Below are positions 46,185-57,804 of a stretch of DNA of 64,000 bases, one piece after another (positions within the stretch are counted from its first letter, which is position 1; each line of letters begins with the position of its first letter). Origin of the DNA: Nissolia schottii. Lineage: Eukaryota > Streptophyta > Magnoliopsida > Fabales > Fabaceae. The position numbers and the translations under genes are program-made. Location: positions 545,668 through 609,667 of the forward strand of contig QANU01110956.1 of the NCBI GenBank assembly GCA_003254905.1. The letters run 5' to 3'. The notes below the pieces were generated by a model, which did not search any database, had not been told where the DNA came from, and saw nothing but the letters and a program-made list of their open reading frames with translations.

Positions 46185-47090
46185 AAAAAGGAAAAGAGCT
46201 TACCAAGAATAAAATCGACGACGAGAACAAGGAAGAGCAAGAGGCGGAACTCGTCAAAAGAACACCAGCAAAGAAAGCTCAAGAAAATAAACAGAGAGAG
46301 AGAAAGGATTTGAAAACGAAATAGTAGAACCCCCTCAAGGTTTATATAGGTAAGGATTGGGGAAGAAAGCGAAACGTTTCCCGCTAAAAAGCCATCATCA
46401 CGCCTCTGAAACCCACTCATTGGGAAGACAAAACGCCCAAAAGCAATACATGCGGCAGCAATCGAGCAGACTAAAAACCCCAAGCATGACCCCCATCCAA
46501 TCGCACGATCCCCCAAAAGCTCAAACCCAACCGTCATGTCCCCGAGCAGCACTCCCTACCTCCGCGGAAATAAATTAACTCGGACCGCGAAGTTACACTC
46601 CGCGCCCCAAGTTGGGGGCTCCTGTTATGTACTAGGCCTCTTAGGCCCATTCCGCGGAATGTCCACGATCAGTCCACGAGCGCAGCCCAAGTGGATATAA
46701 CGGTCCAAACCTGCGGATTGACCCGACGGAGCCAGCGCGACCCGAACCGACTCCAAATCAATCAGCTGCCATCACTCCATGATCCCTGGAGGCAAAACAG
46801 GAAGAATATCCCCGTAATAGACTCTCCCCAGCAGGCATCACTCCGCGATCCCCGGAGGCAAAACAAGAAGAATATCCGCAGGGTTGAGGAAATCGCAGAT
46901 GCCATCCAGGTATATAAACATGGCCAACCTATCAGGTAAACACTCAGTCTCTAAACCACTACTTTTGACCAACATCTCGAGCCTCTACTGATTTAAGCAT
47001 CGGAGTTCTTGCAGGTACACGTCCAGTCCAGCCATCATCCGCGGAGCTCCAGGATCCGAAGTGTACCACTCCGATACAATTTTCAAGATC
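46185..47090 (+). mobile_element. Ty3/Tat-lineage retrotransposon fossil: 3' internal end plus LTR
   Basis: From about 46185 to 46621 lies internal 3' sequence ending in a G-rich polypurine tract (AAGTTGGGGGCTCC). The LTR follows, starting TGTTATGTAC at about 46623, with a TATATAAAC box near 46913 and the phrase GATTTAAGCATCGGAGTTC near 46991 that is typical of Tat LTRs, and ending near 47085. On the minus strand the internal part carries a TATATAAACC box and a leader-like sequence; Tat elements are known to carry antisense ORFs here. It is a fragment without coding core. Confidence 0.65.
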
Positions 47091-49869
47091 CACATTTTTT
47101 AAAGGTGCACCTAAATAAATATCTTTCATAAGTACTTTCAACTATTGATATTTTTGTTTTTAAAAGAAAAAAACAAAAGATTGCAATTCGTCGTTATTGT
47201 AGAGCTGGCCTTTAAAAAGGTGATGTTTACTAGCAAGTCCATTTAGTCCACAAATTAAAATATGTGTGGTAGCAAGTGAGATATGGGAACTCGTAACGTG
47301 CCATGCTTCAATGTTGTGTCTCTCAATGGACGATATTCTGGTTCGTTTGTCTTCCCTGATGTCCCCACCTTTACTCTTGTCAATTGTTGCATTTAAATAT
47401 GAGAAATGATATTATTAGTAGATAGTATATATCTTGACATAGTCTTAGTGTAGAAGTTTTGGATATGTAATTAAAACAAATTTAATCGCAGTTGTTCATT
47501 CTATTATTATTATTATTAATAAATACGACGATAAGGATAAAGAAAACTTGAAATGACGTTTAGATAGGAAATCACTAATTATATTTTTAGTAGACACAGA
47601 CACCTATATAGAGAGATTATAATACAGAGAAACTAATGACTTAGAACTCAGACAGAAGAGAGTACAATGGCATCGAGTACTATATAATCCACTTTCCCTT
47701 GACAAATGAATATATTCACTTATTTATACTCTTAATTAAATTTTTGTTAATATAGTTTAGCTTTTAATATTTTTTATGGAAATTTTAACTTTAAATATTA
47801 GATTTTAAATTTTACAGATTTTAGTTTTGTTCTTTCAATATTAATATTATGTGTTGTTTAATTTTTGACATATATAATAAAATGAATGGAGTATTTAATA
47901 AGTAAGATTATAGAAATTGATAGAACCGAAAAAAAGACTAACTAGTCTATGATGATACTGCGATACCCAATCAATTTAATTAACTAGTCACTATCACTAA
48001 GTTGGTTGCCAAAAGAACCCAACTTACAGTCATTATCTTCTTGTCTAGTACTATAAGTAACTAAGTAATATCCTATACCTGCAGCCTAGTAGAAGGTGAT
48101 TGTCCCTCTGCCTCTTCCTCTGGTCTATTCCTGAACCATTGTTCAATAGAAATATCTTCTGTTGCCAACTTCATAAGTTTGGCATCAAAGATATAAAGGC
48201 AAATATAAAAATAAAGATAAAGACAATTTTTTGTTCACTTAAATTGTAATTTTGTATCACCTAAATAAAAATTTATTGTCTTCTCTATTTTAACTTTGAT
48301 AAAATAAAGAAAATAAAAAAAATTTATTGTTATGTTTGTGTCTTTTTATTTTGTCTCTAATGCCAAATGCAATCTTAATGGAAGAAAAGAATTTGGTACC
48401 CAAATTAATTCTTACGCCAAATTTTGGGAATATTGGACCATTGTTATCATGTGCTTGACCAAGAGGAAGGTGTCTCCTTAATTAGTGGTAGAAATCTAAT
48501 ATGAAGAAGCATGTGATGAGTCACTTGATTCGTTAACGTTTCAACAGGTTTTGCAATTCATTGCTTATCCTCTTATCTATCTATATTATCATGTCACACT
48601 CGCATTTTAGGTACATTTAATAATGTCTAAAGCGAAATTATTTCCTTGACTCTTTGAGGTTCGGGATCTTGGTTTTGATACGCACGTTAATCACGCTATT
48701 TTCTTCATACATTCCATACTTCGATTCATAGAAGCTATCCTTTCAATGATTCTATCCATAGAAGCCTTACAAATGCATGGTTTTATATTTATCTCATCTA
48801 ACGTGGGCAAAAAACACGCATAAGAAGTTGATGGCGAAAAACATTGCCTAACATTACTTAGACTCAACAATATTTAACAAAATGTAAAAGAGTCTTGTTA
48901 AAAACTCACTTTAACAAAATCCTGTGTAGGAATAAAACCCAAAAATATGGGTTTATATGCACCTTTTCTCTTTATATTTCGCTGTTTTTCTTTTTTTGGA
49001 TGTTTGGTCTCTATCAGTTCTTCAAGTGTGGTACAATTATCATTTTTTAATAATTAAAGCCTATCTATATATATATCCCGCCAATCAACAAAGTGAACGT
49101 GGAGTGTTCAAAGAGATAAGGGAGGCTCTTCTTTTGGCTCTTGACCAAGGATAACATAGGATTCTAAATGAGAGTGGTGCTAAGAGTGTATTTGTGGTTT
49201 TTATTTCAAAGGAGATTGGAACAAAATAAAAGAAGTTGATAGATTGAATGATATTGGACGATTATTGAAAAAATATAGAGGAAATTTGTCTCTTTTTATT
49301 CTATTGTTCAAAACGTCATTGTTTTTGCTTGTTGATTTTATTGGCTAGATTTTTGTTTTGTCAAATGTGCATGTAATATTGAAGTTGACGATATTGTTAA
49401 ATTAACTATTTTTTGTGGTTATGATAATTTTTGGAATCTTTTTGAACTTTTGGTCTTCCTCTTGAAAACGCCATATGTCTCATTAATGAGAATAGAACTT
49501 CCAAATAATAAAAAAAAATGTCATGAGCACTAAGAGAACCGAGTGATTATTAAACAAAAATTATTAAATAAAATAAAGTCATAAAAATAATTAAGCAAAT
49601 AATCTATCAAATATGTTGGCTACGTGACGTCACTAGAAAGAGTCATCGATCAAACATGTTTATTCTATCAAAAACTATGATATAAGTATATAGAATTTTC
49701 TTGTGAAGAATATATAATTCAGTTGCTTGCACATTTTATTACATAATAATGTAGTAATGAAACAAAAGAGATTTATTTCCTCCGTTTTCTTCACTTATTG
49801 TACATTATTAAATAATCAACTACACACACGCACAATAGTTTCAACAATTAGAAATTAAAAATTGATTGA
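47091..49869. other. Spacer between the CYP96 copies
   Basis: 47205-47400 aligns with 51890-52080 upstream of copy B and so is the displaced distal promoter of copy A. 49550-49869 is the 3' flank of copy B, matching that of copy A. The rest is AT-rich. A T-rich segment at 49050-49520 ending in an A-run may be an old LINE tail, but no coding match is visible. Confidence 0.55.
48178..48367. mobile_element. Candidate MITE with TTTGGCAT ends
   Basis: The segment starts TTTGGCATCAAAGATA and ends TTTGTCTCTAATGCCAAA, an inverted pair with further loose similarity inward (AAAGACA against TGTCTTT). The 190-bp size fits a MITE. Target duplication not clear. Confidence 0.4.
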
Positions 49870-51396
49870 TCAAACTTGTCTTTTTGTTATCCCAACTTTC
49901 AAACCATGCTTCATGAGAAGTACAATGGAAAGGGTTGGGATAACCGGATGACCTTCCACCACTTGTACACGATAGTTGCGTAAAATAGCAGTTGCCACCA
50001 TCTTCATTTGAATGAAAGACAAATCCTTTCCCAAACAAGTCCTAGGTCCTGCATTAAAACTAATGAACTTATAAGATGGCACGTGGACAATGCCTCCTTT
50101 ATCGGAGATCCACCTCTCTGGCTTGAATTCCAAGCGATCTTTTCCCCATATTTCTTCAGACCTCCCCATTGCATACAAAGACAATACAATGTTTGTATTT
50201 GGATGGACAGTGTGTCCGCTGGGAAGCATCTCACGTTTATTTGGCTGCTTCCGCTCAAGAGGTATGGGAGGATAGAGCCTCAGCGCTTCACACAGAGCTC
50301 CGTGTAGATAAACTAGCTTTGTCACCTCCTCCATGCCTAAAACCCCATGCTTCTCTCCATTATTGGCTCCAAAGTTGAGTTGGATCTCGTGAAGAATCTT
50401 GGCTTCCACCGATGGGTTGGTGGCAACAAGCCAGAAGAACCAAGTAAGAGCTGAAGTGATGGTGTCTCTGCCGGCAACAAAGAGGTTGAAAGCTGAGTCC
50501 CTCAGAAACTTGTCATCGTCTAATTCTTCTCTCATCAAAGCAGTAAGCAGATCAACATGATGATGATGATGATGAGCATCCTCATCAACCATTTCTAATT
50601 CAGCCTTGAGCTGTTCCCGCTTCGATGCTATGCACGAATATATGAATTGGTCAAATATTTTGCACGCTTCCATCATCTTCTTCTCCTGACCAATTCGGAG
50701 CAATCTCTGAACCTTCCAAACAATCCTCGGCACCGTGTGGCGGTAGAATATGGACTCCTCCGCTTCATTGAAAGCCTTCTCGCATTCAATTTCAGGGAAG
50801 TCAATGGAAAGACAGTTAGGATCATATCCTAAAACAATGGAACATATGTTGTCAAAAGTGAACCGATTGAAGACATCTTGCAGATCCACCTCGTTAACCC
50901 CTTGTTGTCCAACATGTTCCAATGCCGGCAGCAAGCTGCTCTCCACCTTGTTATGAATTGTTCTCTCCAGAAACATCTCGAACCTTCTATTCTTGAACAT
51001 GGAGTGGAGCAGAGTCCTGTTGTACTTCCACGTCTCCGAGTCCGCCGTGAAGATCCCTTCCCCGAAAGCATCGAAGATCTCTCGAAACTCGTCGCCCTTC
51101 ACGTAGTTGTCGAAGCTCTTGCTCATCATGTGGTGCACGTTCATGGGGTCGCTCGTGATCATGTAGTTCATTTTCGTGAACCAAGGCCCCATGAACTCAC
51201 CGGTGTTCCCTTTTTCCTTCAAAACATCGGTTATGAAATCATGGATCCGCCACAAGTTCCATAGGAGTTGTGGCAACATCCCAACGATGGGCCAATCTGC
51301 AAGGAGGGGGCTCTTGCAACATAGTCTCCGGTGAATGGAATAAAGGAAGCAAATTAGGAGTGATGCAATTATTGCTACATAGCCAAACGTAGCCAT
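49870..51396 (-). CDS. CYP96A: Cytochrome P450 CYP96A-like, copy B
   Basis: Single exon, 508 residues, with the same intact motifs as copy A: anchor, AGRDTIT, EALR, PERW, FNAGPRTCLG, and a six-His run before the I-helix. It lies 6756 bases from copy A in the same orientation, a tandem duplicate. Between 50246 and 51324 the DNA matches copy A with only about two differences seen by eye. Outside that block the N-terminus (MATFGYVAIIASLLICFLYS) and the region after KQP (NKREMLPSGHTVHPNTNIVL against VKSDVLPSGHHVNQNTMILL) differ clearly. The latter covers part of substrate recognition site 5/6, so the two copies may differ in substrate or regioselectivity. Role in wax or fatty-acyl hydroxylation is by family. 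Confidence 0.95.
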   Translation of the reverse strand: MATFGYVAIIASLLICFLYSIHRRLCCKSPLLADWPIVGMLPQLLWNLWRIHDFITDVLKEKGNTGEFMGPWFTKMNYMITSDPMNVHHMMSKSFDNYVKGDEFREIFDAFGEGIFTADSETWKYNRTLLHSMFKNRRFEMFLERTIHNKVESSLLPALEHVGQQGVNEVDLQDVFNRFTFDNICSIVLGYDPNCLSIDFPEIECEKAFNEAEESIFYRHTVPRIVWKVQRLLRIGQEKKMMEACKIFDQFIYSCIASKREQLKAELEMVDEDAHHHHHHVDLLTALMREELDDDKFLRDSAFNLFVAGRDTITSALTWFFWLVATNPSVEAKILHEIQLNFGANNGEKHGVLGMEEVTKLVYLHGALCEALRLYPPIPLERKQPNKREMLPSGHTVHPNTNIVLSLYAMGRSEEIWGKDRLEFKPERWISDKGGIVHVPSYKFISFNAGPRTCLGKDLSFIQMKMVATAILRNYRVQVVEGHPVIPTLSIVLLMKHGLKVGITKRQV

Positions 51397-51475
51397 AGTT
51401 TAATGTCAACAAAAAAATAAAGTTTGTGATTTGATATGTTGTGATGTGAGTGTGTGCCAGTCACACTATATAAGA
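51397..51475 (-). promoter_or_regulatory. Core promoter of CYP96 copy B
   Basis: A TATATAG box on the minus strand (51466-51472) lies about 75 bases upstream of the ATG. Spacing is normal for a plant core promoter and similar to copy A. Confidence 0.65.
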
Positions 51476-52614
51476 GTAGAATACTAATTTTTTTTTTTTG
51501 GTATGTCATTTTCTTCTTATACTCAAAAAGTCTAAGTGGATTCGACATCAATCAATCCTATCAAGGTCAAGACATGTTTTTAAAATTTTTGAACACTTTT
51601 AAAAGTATATACAAATTACTTATCAAAATAGTCCTCACAGCAATAAAAATTAAACTCACTTTTTTTTTTTTTAATACAAACTTGTTTCATACCAACCGTA
51701 TCAAATGCTTTTTCCGTAGTATTTCTATTCTAGGATATTTTTTTTCTTCCTTATACAAAACGAAAATGGTAATCGGTCCGTTCTGTAAAGATAGCCCATG
51801 TAGATCTAAACATTAAAAACACAAAGTTGGCCCCTATGGACCAAAATAATAAAAGAGCTGGCCCCTAAGGCCCTATAGACCAAAAAGATATGGCCACTAT
51901 AAAGGGGATATTTACTAGGGAGTCCATTTAGACCACAAAAGAAAGTTTTGGTAGCTAATGAGATATGTGATAATAAGAAAATAAACGTGATATAACTTCA
52001 ATGTTGCGTCTCCTTCTAAATGGATATGGATGTGATTCGGATTTGTTTGCCTTTATTGCCGTTAAGGAGTTTGTTAGTTGTTGGAGAGGTAGCTAACATT
52101 CATTTTTTTCACCAAATTCTATTCGGCGTCATAGATAGAGTATAAGCTTTGCCGACGTTTTTTTTAAATATTATCAATGCTTTCAGATAAAAAAGCTCTT
52201 GTGCGAGAGACTGTCTTAACATAATCATTTGTTTATTCTTTTTTTTTCTTCAAAATCACTTATTTACATTTAAAAAAAATTAAATTCAGAAGTTGATTTG
52301 CTTAACTCAATTCTATTCATCTAAATTTTTTTTATTATACTTTTAAAACTTGATATTCAATTTGAGAATTTTATTGAATATGTATTTTGATGATCAATTC
52401 TTAAATATAAATAAGATTCGTGGTCTTGCATAAGTTAACTAAAAATAGAAAGTACATTGTTTATTCATTAATGTTTTGTATTTTGAGGTTAGCATTGGTC
52501 TTGCCTGTAGCAAACACACAAATTAAAGAAAAATGTTATAAATATAATAAAAAAATCAGTTTCATAACTGCATGTGAGCCGAATAGTTGAATCATCACTT
52601 CTCATAATGAAAGA
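51476..52614. other. Upstream region of CYP96 copy B
   Basis: 51780-51900 contains direct repeats of GGCCCCTA and GACCAAAA words; 51890-52080 matches 47205-47400. The remainder is AT-rich spacer without genes. Confidence 0.6.
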
Positions 52615-52790
52615 TAAATGTTTGGGAAATCTACTTTTAAGCTTAACTTATCATGCTATCATCTTATATGTACACTTGTAAAAATTTAAAAGTAAAATCA
52701 ATGAGATGAATTCAAATTTTGACAAGTGTACTTATACGATGAGTAACATGATAAGTTAAGTATAAAATTAAGTCTCTCAAGCACTTCACG
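52615..52790. mobile_element. Hairpin MITE, TCTCAAGCA family
   Basis: Arms of about 60 bases are inverted copies: GCTTAACTTATCATGCTATC...TACACTTGTAAAAATTT on the left and AAATTTTGACAAGTGTACTT...AACATGATAAGTTAAG on the right. The right end (AAGTCTCTCAAGCACTT) matches that of the element at 20485-20640. No ORF. Confidence 0.7.
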
Positions 52791-53070
52791 TTATAATATT
52801 TTAATGTCTATATTATGATTATGTGAAACATGCGCTTATATATATTCTTGCCTCCATAATTTAAATGTTCTGGATCTGCCATTAATTTAGCCCTTGCTAC
52901 CTCAGTTCGAAGCTAGCATAGAGAGAGGGGGGAGGGAGAGAAACAATGACATTATTAGGTTTTTTTTTTGCCATCCATTATTGGTTTTTTTTTTAAAGGA
53001 TTCTGCTAGGACACTTGTTAAGAAAATATATATGATAATTTTCTATTGAAAAAAGTGAAATTTGTATATT

Positions 53071-53137
53071 TCTAAGAGCAGTGAATGGTTAATCAATTTA
53101 AAATCTCTTATTTTAAATTCCTTAACCAATACTCTTA
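53071..53137. repeat. Short palindrome abutting the Tourist MITE
   Basis: TAAGAGCAGTGAATGGTTAA at the left is inverted as TTAACCAATACTCTTA at the right, making a 67-base fold-back that ends exactly where the next MITE's target repeat begins. It may be a separate mini-element of related sequence. Confidence 0.6.
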
Positions 53138-53486
53138 GAGCATCTCCAATGGAAGTTTTTTAAGCTTTAATTCTTCTTTAATGTAAGTCTCACTTTTAAT
53201 TTTACAATTAGAGTGAAAAAGTGAAAAGAAGAAAGAGAGTGCTCAATCACTCTAAGAGACCACTTCTTGAACTATCAATATCTAATTAACGCATAATATA
53301 CATAACATGTAAAATAAGGTCTTGAGCACATTTATTGTAATCTAAAGTTAGGATCTTCTATTAAAAAGAAGGATATCATTTTTAAGATAATTTTACTTTT
53401 GTAATACATTGGCCCACAAATATCGATGTCACATATAGTAAAATCTAAATTGAGACTAAATTTGGGACTTTTCATTGAAGATGTTC
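53138..53486. mobile_element. Tourist-like (PIF/Harbinger) MITE
   Basis: The 349-bp element has ends GAGCATCTCCAATG and CATTGAAGATGTTC (12 of 14 matching when inverted) and is flanked by TTA on both sides (53135-53137 and 53487-53489), the 3-bp duplication of this superfamily. No ORF. Confidence 0.8.
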
Positions 53487-53489
53487 TTA

Positions 53490-54270
53490 GGTCAATTTTG
53501 GTTAACAAAACCTGTTTTGTAATGTACCATTAGATATTTTTGGTCAACGCGATTCAATTAATACACGTTATTGTAGCGTCCAAATAGTTTTCCTCAGCCC
53601 ACATAGAACGATCTCCAATTTAGCCCACGATGTGGGAAACTTATTGGCCTAAGACCATATAGTTTAAAAAAAATCTATTAATTCCTTGACCAAAAATGTA
53701 AACCACCTCTAGCCAAAAATAGGAACGTTACAAAAAAAAGAGAATTTATAAAATGGGAGGGAGCGGTTAGTCATGTAAATATAATTCATTAACTATACAT
53801 AAATTAATGAATCATCAAGACCAATAAAGTCCAACACACTTTGATAGGTGATTAAGTTTCTTAAGTAATTGGTAAGGAGTTCAATTTCTTAAAAAAAAAT
53901 TTGTTGGGAGAGACATGTTTGATCATTAGAATAATTTAAAGTCCTCAAAGAGAGATTGATTGTTGTCGTCCATAAACACCCCCTAAGTGATAAAAAAATA
54001 TATATTTAAAAGTCGCATAACTTCATATATTAATCTTAATTATTCATCATTTGAGATTAATAATTAAGATTTACTCTATGATCTCACTTTATCTTTTTAA
54101 GGAGAGAGGCGGGGAAAAACAAGGAAAAGAGGTGTGGTAGCTGCTGCGTCACTAAGAAGAGTGACCTCAGCAATAAGATGAAACAACTGAAACGTTCTTC
54201 CAATCCCAAGAACAAAGACAAGGCATGCATGCACCGAAAAAAAAGACATGCATGCACAAATTAACAGTTC
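53490..54270. other. AT-rich spacer
   Basis: No gene or element recognised. Confidence 0.6.
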
Positions 54271-55759
54271 TGTTACATGTACACCCAATAATGATACACC
54301 ATACATACACTTGTATAATAATACAGTGGGTCCCCTCAACTAACTGTCTACGCCACTTTCTCTCCCACTCTCAACCACGCGCGCGCAGACACACTCTCCA
54401 TACAAAACATTTCTGCTTCCAACAATAAGGATTGCCAAAAACGCAAAAGTTCATCTTCCCCTCAGTCTCTTCACTCTCTTCGATCTCGTTCTTCGTTCTC
54501 CGTTCTCCGTTCGATCTCGTCGTCTCTCTTTGCTCTGCGCAAACTTCCTCCAAAGAAAGCAACAAAAGAAAAAAGAAAGACAACGAAACTTGATTTTTTT
54601 GCATGTAACCAATACACATTTTTGTAAATACTCCCAGTAAATATATGAAAATTAATTTCGTTTTGGCCACATAACCTGTATGATAACTCTATCTTCTGAA
54701 TTATTGGTTATAATTCAAAAATGCTTTATGTGCCATAATGCGATTGTTGATGACTTACAGATTTTGCTAGAGTTGCAAGCCTTGTGTTGAATATGATCTG
54801 TGACTTGTGAATAATGTTTGCACATACGCCCACTTAATGTTTGCACATATGCCCACTTAAAGTTTGTACTATATCAGATTATGCATTTTTATGCATTTGT
54901 GAATTATTATAGTAAATAAAAATTCAATTTGTGTCAAAAAAATGTTTATAATATTTTATGTATTATTTGTTGAAAGGTTGAGAATGTGTCAAAATGCATA
55001 TCCTTCTTTTTAAAAACAAAGACATTTTGTGTCTGTGGATAACGTTTGCACATATGCCCACTTAAAGTTTGTACTATATCAGATTTTGCATTTTTATGCA
55101 TTTGTGACACACAAATAATGATTATATCACACCGTCTAATATTTAATTATTATAGTAAATAAAAATTCAATTTGTGTCAAAATATTTATAATATTTATGC
55201 ATTAATTGTTGAAAGGTTGAGAATATGCCAAAATGCACATCCTCTTCCTCACCAAAGACAAAACCAGTGACCTGTGGATGATGTTTGCATATACGCCCAT
55301 TTAATGTTTGAACTTATGCCGATTTAAAGTTTGCACATTTAATTTTTTGTCATATGTATGTTAGTACTGAATGAGCATTAGAACGTATAAAGCTTCAGTA
55401 CATTAGAATTTCACAGAGACGTTAAAGAACAACACTCTCCATGGAAATCAAAGAAAAAAATCATGAAAACGATGATGATAATGATAAACATAATAGAAAA
55501 TTGAATGATGATGATGAAATGATAATCAAAGAAAGGATGATGATAATGATAATCAAGATAATAGGAGGATGTGAGGATGGGAGAATGACAGAGGATGACG
55601 ATGAGAGGTTGAAGACGATGACGAGAACGAGTTCGGGATTGGGGGGCACGCGTTGTGTATAATTATACGCTATACGTATAATTATCATTAATTGCGCATA
55701 AAAACGTATAAAAGAGTGGTGTATGTATGGGTGTATGATTTATGGGTGTACATGGAGCA
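54271..55759. mobile_element. 1.5-kb TIR element with ACATGTACACCCA ends
   Basis: The left end TGTTACATGTACACCCA, followed by CATACATACAC, is mirrored by the right end GTGTATGTATGGGTGTATG and then GGGTGTACATGGAGCA; inverted similarity covers about 40 bases. The interior has, from the left, a GC-richer leader-like patch with CTCTCC and CGTTCTCCGTTCTCCG repeats (54350-54560), tandem 230-base repeats (54803-55345), and an A/G-rich patch built from GATGATGATAATGAT words (55440-55630). No transposase is visible. No target duplication was found. It shares its ends with the element at 37421-37639. Superfamily unassigned. Confidence 0.6.
54803..55345. repeat. Tandem repeats of about 230 bases, two full and one partial copy
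   Basis: Copies start near 54803, 55030 and 55269. Each begins with a GTGAATAATGTTTGCACATA-like sequence and includes CCCACTTAAAGTTTGTACTA and AAAGGTTGAGAAT. The second copy has an extra ACACACAAATAATGATTATA segment. The third is truncated after about 75 bases. Confidence 0.75.
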
Positions 55760-57804
55760 TTTTTGCAAATCAATTCCCATTTTTAGTGAGAAAAAAATGA
55801 GGCAATGAATTCGTAGTAGTTGTAGACCAGAAAAATATTGATCGATATATAGCATACTGACCACATATACTTGTATATTTATATTTTAAAACTCTGAAAT
55901 TATAACATAATTTGTAATTTTGGTTACCTTTTGAGTTTAATTGTAAATATCATTTTCCTACAACATGATATATCTAAATTCATTGATTTCTCCACCATCT
56001 ATATCATCCATTTTGATTTTGGAATCTTTGCTTTTATTATAAAGTTGTTGATTTTCTATGTATTATCCTTTTTGTACAAAACAAGAGGCATCGCCATCTT
56101 CAACTCATCACTTTCCGTCATTTCTTTGTTTGAGGAGAATGAGCAACACTGCTTTAATTTCTGGCTTAAACAGTTTCCATAGATATCGTCCAAACACATC
56201 ACTAAACAGGAATCTTCATTGTCCTTATGCATTGATTTTTTTTTTCCTTTCCCCCTGTATTCCTTTTCTTGTTGATACTTTTCTATATGCTGCCTTCTAT
56301 AGCAATCATATTAAATTAACAAATTTTCAACCAATGGAAAAAAAAAATGATGAATGTATAATAAAGCAATTCTACCGAGTTGATCATCTCATATTTTAAA
56401 GCAACAAATAAAATGAAACATACTCAATTTTCAGATAGCTTGTTTATATTCGCAAAGAAGATGTTCTAGTATGTTTTAGATATAAAGTTGATAAAACTTA
56501 ATTGGTTTAAGTATGTTTCGAGTTTCTAGTAAATTTTGGAGATTTTCTTTTTAATCTTAATGAAATATTGACATTCATGTCTTATTATGATAAATCAAAA
56601 AATGCCAACTTAATCCAAATGAGATTTTTAAAGAACATAAACATCTCCTAACAATAATTTATTTTTATTTTTAAGACTCAAACTCGATATCTAAGTTAAA
56701 AGGTTAAGGCACTTCTACTACTTTGAGCATCCCAACATTCACCCCAACCAACCATTCAAAATGGATTCTTAAAGGTTCAAGGTTGCATTCGGTTACAGAG
56801 ACAGAACAAGAATACAGAGACATGGAGACAGAGATATAAAACATAAGAGGACAAGTTAATATTGTATTCTGTTTGGTGACAGTGTACGAGATACACTTAT
56901 TTATATCTATATCTTGTTTAGTTTAATAGAGACAAGACAGAAAATATACTCAAAATGACTTAAAATACTTATGTTGCATTAATTTAATAGAAAAAACACA
57001 TTATTCTAATCTAAAAGTTTGTGTTCCCGTGTCCTATCCTTGTCTTCCAGCAAAACAGAGGTACAAAAAATGCACAAATTACTTGTTTTTAGACACAAAT
57101 TTTTGTACCTACCTTAATAAATAAACGTGATTTTTATCCATGTGTATTTCTATCTTATCTCACTAAACAAATGCCAAATGATCAAATCTCCCAATTGGGA
57201 AACTCCTCTCAATTTATATACTTGTAAATTACTACAAAAATAAGCATTAAAAAAAAGCAAAATATTTTTGTTGACAAGATATGTTTTGGAATCCAAGTGT
57301 CCATTATTCACAGGCTTGGGAAAAAAATGAATAGCTATGCGTGTTTTGCTGGAGTTAGAAAAGACAAAGTACGTAGCTGAAAGAATCTTGTGTGTCTTTG
57401 AGGTCTTCTGATTTAACATGGACCTCTCATTTCATATTTATGCTCCACCGTTTAATACTGAGTAATGCTAAATAACTGTCATAATTTTGAACAGAAAACA
57501 GGAACAGTCTATAGATGAAATAAAGTGACATATATGTTCAATGTTCTACTTATTCATGTCAGGGGCCCACATAAATATCACATCATTCTTATAAATAAAT
57601 TAGGATTTCGTTCTTTGAATTAAAATGAGAAATATTTGAGTATTAATACATTAAAAAAGAAACCTTTTTAATACAAACTTTATCTTTTTTTTTTTAATTA
57701 GTATCTTGAGAATACTCGTTAGTTAAATCCAATAAATTATACTATTTTTCGATGACAATTTTTTTAGGGTAACATTTGAATTAAATAAGGTCTTAATTTA
57801 TTCA
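55760..57804. other. AT-rich spacer
   Basis: No gene supported. A candidate MITE (56783-57174) is listed separately. Open frames at 55931-56399 are low-complexity and lack family features. Confidence 0.55.
56783..57174. mobile_element. Candidate MITE, GGCATTTGTTTA-type ends
   Basis: The left part reads TTGCATTCGGTTACAGAGAC and the right end TCTCACTAAACAAATGCC, which inverted is GGCATTTGTTTAGTGAGA. Repeated ACAGAGACATGGAGACAGAG words fill the left side and GTGTCC/TTGTCTT words the right. The 390-bp borders are approximate. Confidence 0.4.
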
